Assembly (NCBI GenBank): GCA_910587575.1
Contig: CAJULU010000088.1
Location: 1-7,667 of the forward strand
DNA length: 7,667 nucleotides
Direction of reading: 5' to 3'
Source of the DNA: an uncultured Dorea sp.
GTDB taxonomy: Bacteria > Bacillota > Clostridia > Lachnospirales > Lachnospiraceae
The position numbers and the translations under genes were made by a program. The notes under the pieces are model-generated. The model saw only the letters and a program-made list of their open reading frames with translations, was not told the origin of the DNA and made no database searches. Every line of letters begins with the position of its first letter. The first letter of the stretch is position 1. This document shows positions 6,653-7,667 of the stretch, piece after piece.

Positions 6653-6679
6653 TGCAGAAGGGGTATCTCATCTTCTGCA
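6653..6679 (-). repeat. Middle leader hairpin, possible anti-terminator partner
   Basis: TGCAGAAG (6679-6672) and CTTCTGCA (6660-6653) form a perfect eight-pair stem around an 11-base loop. No T tract follows. Its 5' arm contains CAGAAG, the same sequence as the 5' arm of the first terminator, and can therefore compete for that terminator's 3' arm. Confidence 0.5.
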
Positions 6680-6682
6680 AAC

Positions 6683-6728
6683 AAAAAAAGCCAGAAGCTC
6701 CTATGCCGGGCATAGTAATCCTTCTGAC
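6683..6728 (-). terminator. First leader terminator
   Basis: On the minus strand the outer stem GTCAGAAG/CTTCTGGC (eight pairs including one wobble) encloses a second perfect stem, CTATGC/GCATAG with loop CCG. The structure is followed by CTTTTTTT. This is a strong intrinsic terminator in the leftward direction. It would end transcripts from the promoter at 6796-6824 after about 105 bases. Confidence 0.7.
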
Positions 6729-6733
6729 TTCAT
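6701..6733 (-). CDS. Possible 10-codon leader peptide
   Basis: ATG at 6733 opens a frame encoding MKSEGLLCPA and a TAG at 6701. Codons 3-5 cover the 5' outer arm of the first terminator and the last codons cover its inner stem, so a translating ribosome would melt the terminator. That is the classic arrangement of a translated attenuator. The upstream ribosome binding site is weak (TTTAGG about 7 bases before), and such short frames arise often by chance, so this is a candidate only. Confidence 0.25.
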   Translation of the reverse strand: MKSEGLLCPA

Positions 6734-6786
6734 ATACAAACCTAAACCGCGTGTGATATCCTTCTCGGACTGACACAAAAAATAAT

Positions 6787-6816
6787 TACAATATCATATT
6801 AACACTATATATTGTA
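6787..6816. promoter_or_regulatory. Candidate operator: 8-bp perfect inverted repeat over the leftward promoter
   Basis: TACAATAT (6787-6794) and ATATTGTA (6809-6816) are perfect inverted arms separated by 14 bases. Their centres are 22 bases apart, about two helical turns, as expected for a dimeric repressor reading one DNA face. The element covers the -10 box, part of the spacer and the predicted start of the leftward promoter, so a bound protein would block it. The AT-rich context raises the chance of coincidence. No regulator gene is visible in the window. Confidence 0.45.
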
Positions 6817-6824
6817 CGTGTCAA
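6796..6824 (-). promoter_or_regulatory. Sigma-A-type promoter of the DUF5688-ligA operon
   Basis: On the minus strand there is a perfect -35 TTGACA (6824-6819), exactly 17 bases of spacer, and TAATAT (6801-6796), which matches the -10 consensus at four positions including the key first A and final T. Transcription should start near 6789. It is the only good leftward promoter I find upstream of the operon. Confidence 0.65.
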
Positions 6825-6903
6825 ACATTAAAACACAAAATATGGTTTATTTGATGAATATAAAACAAAATATAGGGAATACTATTACAAAGGATGCCAA
6901 AAT

Positions 6904-7578
6904 ATGGAAAAAGAAAATGAAAATATCTGCTTGATAAGAGAACGTAAGTTCTGTATGATGGAATATAGTGTCAGCAATGAATTGACAAAATACGAAAAGA
7001 TAAAAAGAACGGTGAGGATGGGACAGAACATGGATGTATTTACCGTATGCCCGGAATATGAAACCGAGCATTTTAAGATAAGGAAGCTGGAGGCAGTAGA
7101 TGCAGAGGGGCTGTTTCCCTGTTATTCCGATCCGGAAGCTGCACGTTATTTCAACGGAGACTGCTGTGGGGATGATTTCTATTATACGGATAAGGAGAAG
7201 TTCCGGGGATGTGTGGAATACTGGCTGAGCCGGTATGAGGCAAGGGATTTTATCAGGTGGAGTGTTCTGGATAAGGGAACCGGGTTCTTGATCGGAACGA
7301 TTGAAGTGTGTCCCTCTCTGAAGTATGCGGTTGACGGAAGGAAGATGGGAATTCTGCGGATCGATTTAAAATCAGAGTATGAACGCTGGCCGGTATTGAA
7401 AGAGCTGATGGATGTATTAATCTGCCACATCTACGAGGATTTGGAGGTTGCATCTATTATCATGAAGTTCCAGAAGGATGCATTTGAGAGACAGAAACTG
7501 ATAAAGGAATACCAGTTTGTTGCTGCAAGGGAAGAATGTAATATCTCTCTGGAGGACTATTATATCAGGTATTGTTAG
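6904..7578 (+). CDS. GNAT family N-acetyltransferase
   Basis: The 224-residue frame encodes a GNAT-type fold. KIRKLEAVDAEGLFPCYSD (about 58-76) is the usual beta1-alpha1 opening; ARYFNGD, DFYYTDKEKF and the WLSRYEARDFIRWSVLD strand (107-123) follow, then GFLIGTIEV (127-135) and LRIDLKSEYE (151-160). The canonical acetyl-CoA motif RxxGxG/A is not obvious, as in several Clostridia relatives, so substrate and activity are unknown. The start is uncertain. ATG at 6904 has AAAGGA nine bases upstream, but residues 1-42 look unlike the family, which normally begins at the equivalent of ATG 7030 (MDVFTVCPEYE, weak GGGA six bases before); that gives 182 residues. It is transcribed away from the ligA operon, and no clear promoter of its own was found. 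Confidence 0.72.
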   Translation: MEKENENICLIRERKFCMMEYSVSNELTKYEKIKRTVRMGQNMDVFTVCPEYETEHFKIRKLEAVDAEGLFPCYSDPEAARYFNGDCCGDDFYYTDKEKFRGCVEYWLSRYEARDFIRWSVLDKGTGFLIGTIEVCPSLKYAVDGRKMGILRIDLKSEYERWPVLKELMDVLICHIYEDLEVASIIMKFQKDAFERQKLIKEYQFVAAREECNISLEDYYIRYC

Positions 7579-7632
7579 CAATAGGGATGCAGCGGCATAT
7601 AAGGCAGATACCGTAATGAGGTTGTCATGCGC

Positions 7633-7661
7633 GTGAGTTTTGCAGGTAAAAATCACTTTTT
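7633..7661 (+). terminator. Weak intrinsic terminator after the GNAT gene
   Basis: GTGA...TCAC (7633-7636 and 7653-7656) plus an inner TTTT/AAAA segment, with one G-A mismatch, form a stem around a GCAGGT loop, followed by five Ts (7657-7661). The position about 55 bases after the GNAT stop fits. The stem is AT-rich and imperfect, so efficiency is doubtful. Confidence 0.45.
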
Positions 7662-7667
7662 GTATGC

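Larger units (their letters stand above)
6519..6789 (-). ncRNA. Structured 5' leader of the DUF5688-ligA operon, attenuator-like
   Basis: From the predicted start near 6789 to the DUF5688 ATG the transcript has a leader of about 270 bases with three hairpins: a terminator-like one at 6728-6683, a plain stem at 6679-6653 and a second terminator-like one at 6626-6591. Both terminator-like hairpins end in seven Ts on the leftward strand. The CTTCTG/CAGAAG sequence recurs: the 3' arm of the first terminator can pair instead with the 5' arm of the middle stem, giving mutually exclusive folds. I recognise no known riboswitch or T-box. The longest open frame here (6776-6585, 63 codons) crosses both terminators and looks non-coding. 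Attenuation is inferred from layout; the signal is unknown. Confidence 0.5.

Noticed and set aside
6585..6776. 63-codon minus-strand frame in the operon leader
   Set aside because: It runs through both terminator hairpins and their T tracts, and its product is irregular; better explained as structured leader RNA.
6825..6903. Rightward promoter for the GNAT gene
   Set aside because: TATAAA at 6859 and TTGATG at 6851 exist but no pair of hexamers has acceptable spacing, so I do not call a promoter.
1..7667. Insertion sequences, att sites, tRNA, CRISPR repeats, toxin-antitoxin pairs
   Set aside because: I looked for transposase motifs, terminal inverted or direct repeats, repeat-spacer periodicity and tRNA-like cloverleaves, and found none convincing.

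Overview
The window looks like accessory chromosomal DNA or part of a mobile element from a gut-type Clostridia, most likely Lachnospiraceae. Three things point there: moderate GC with AT-rich intergenic gaps, strong AGGAGG-type ribosome binding sites, and a protein mix (DUF5688, an LPD11-like polyvalent-protein fragment, a divergent NAD-dependent DNA ligase, an Rpn-like PD-(D/E)XK protein) that I associate with Lachnospiraceae conjugative elements. No integrase, transposase, relaxase, att site, tRNA, rRNA or CRISPR array is visible, so membership of a mobile element is inference from gene content only.

Layout from right to left. At 6904-7578 a GNAT-type acetyltransferase reads rightward and ends at a weak terminator. 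Its AT-rich upstream region holds a good leftward promoter (TTGACA-N17-TAATAT, 6824 to 6796) inside a 30-bp inverted repeat that could be an operator. That promoter drives a leader of about 270 bases with two terminator-like hairpins and a possible 10-codon leader ORF, before a seven-gene leftward operon. In transcription order the operon is: DUF5688 protein (6518-5577), NAD-dependent DNA ligase LigA (5539-3539), a small multi-cysteine zinc-ribbon protein (3506-3123), a helical protein with an apparent internal duplication (3046-2339), a DSWxRPVY/LPD11-like protein (2342-1887, overlapping its neighbour by ATGA), and two tandem YkgJ-like cysteine-cluster proteins (1817-1230 and 1134-424). Gaps are mostly 16-76 bases, which supports co-transcription. 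At the far left a separate promoter (387-359) drives a truncated Rpn-like gene (331 to the window edge).

Points of most interest. The LigA has valine where the NAD+-contacting motif IV lysine (E. coli Lys290) is expected. The first YkgJ-like gene appears to have a one-base frameshift in a T run, leaving a recognisable C-terminal tail in another frame. The operon leader has an attenuator-like architecture. How the genes work together is unknown. A nick-sealing ligase with small polyvalent-associated and zinc-ribbon proteins suits DNA handling on a mobile element, while the YkgJ-like pair suggests metal binding or a metal-dependent modification.
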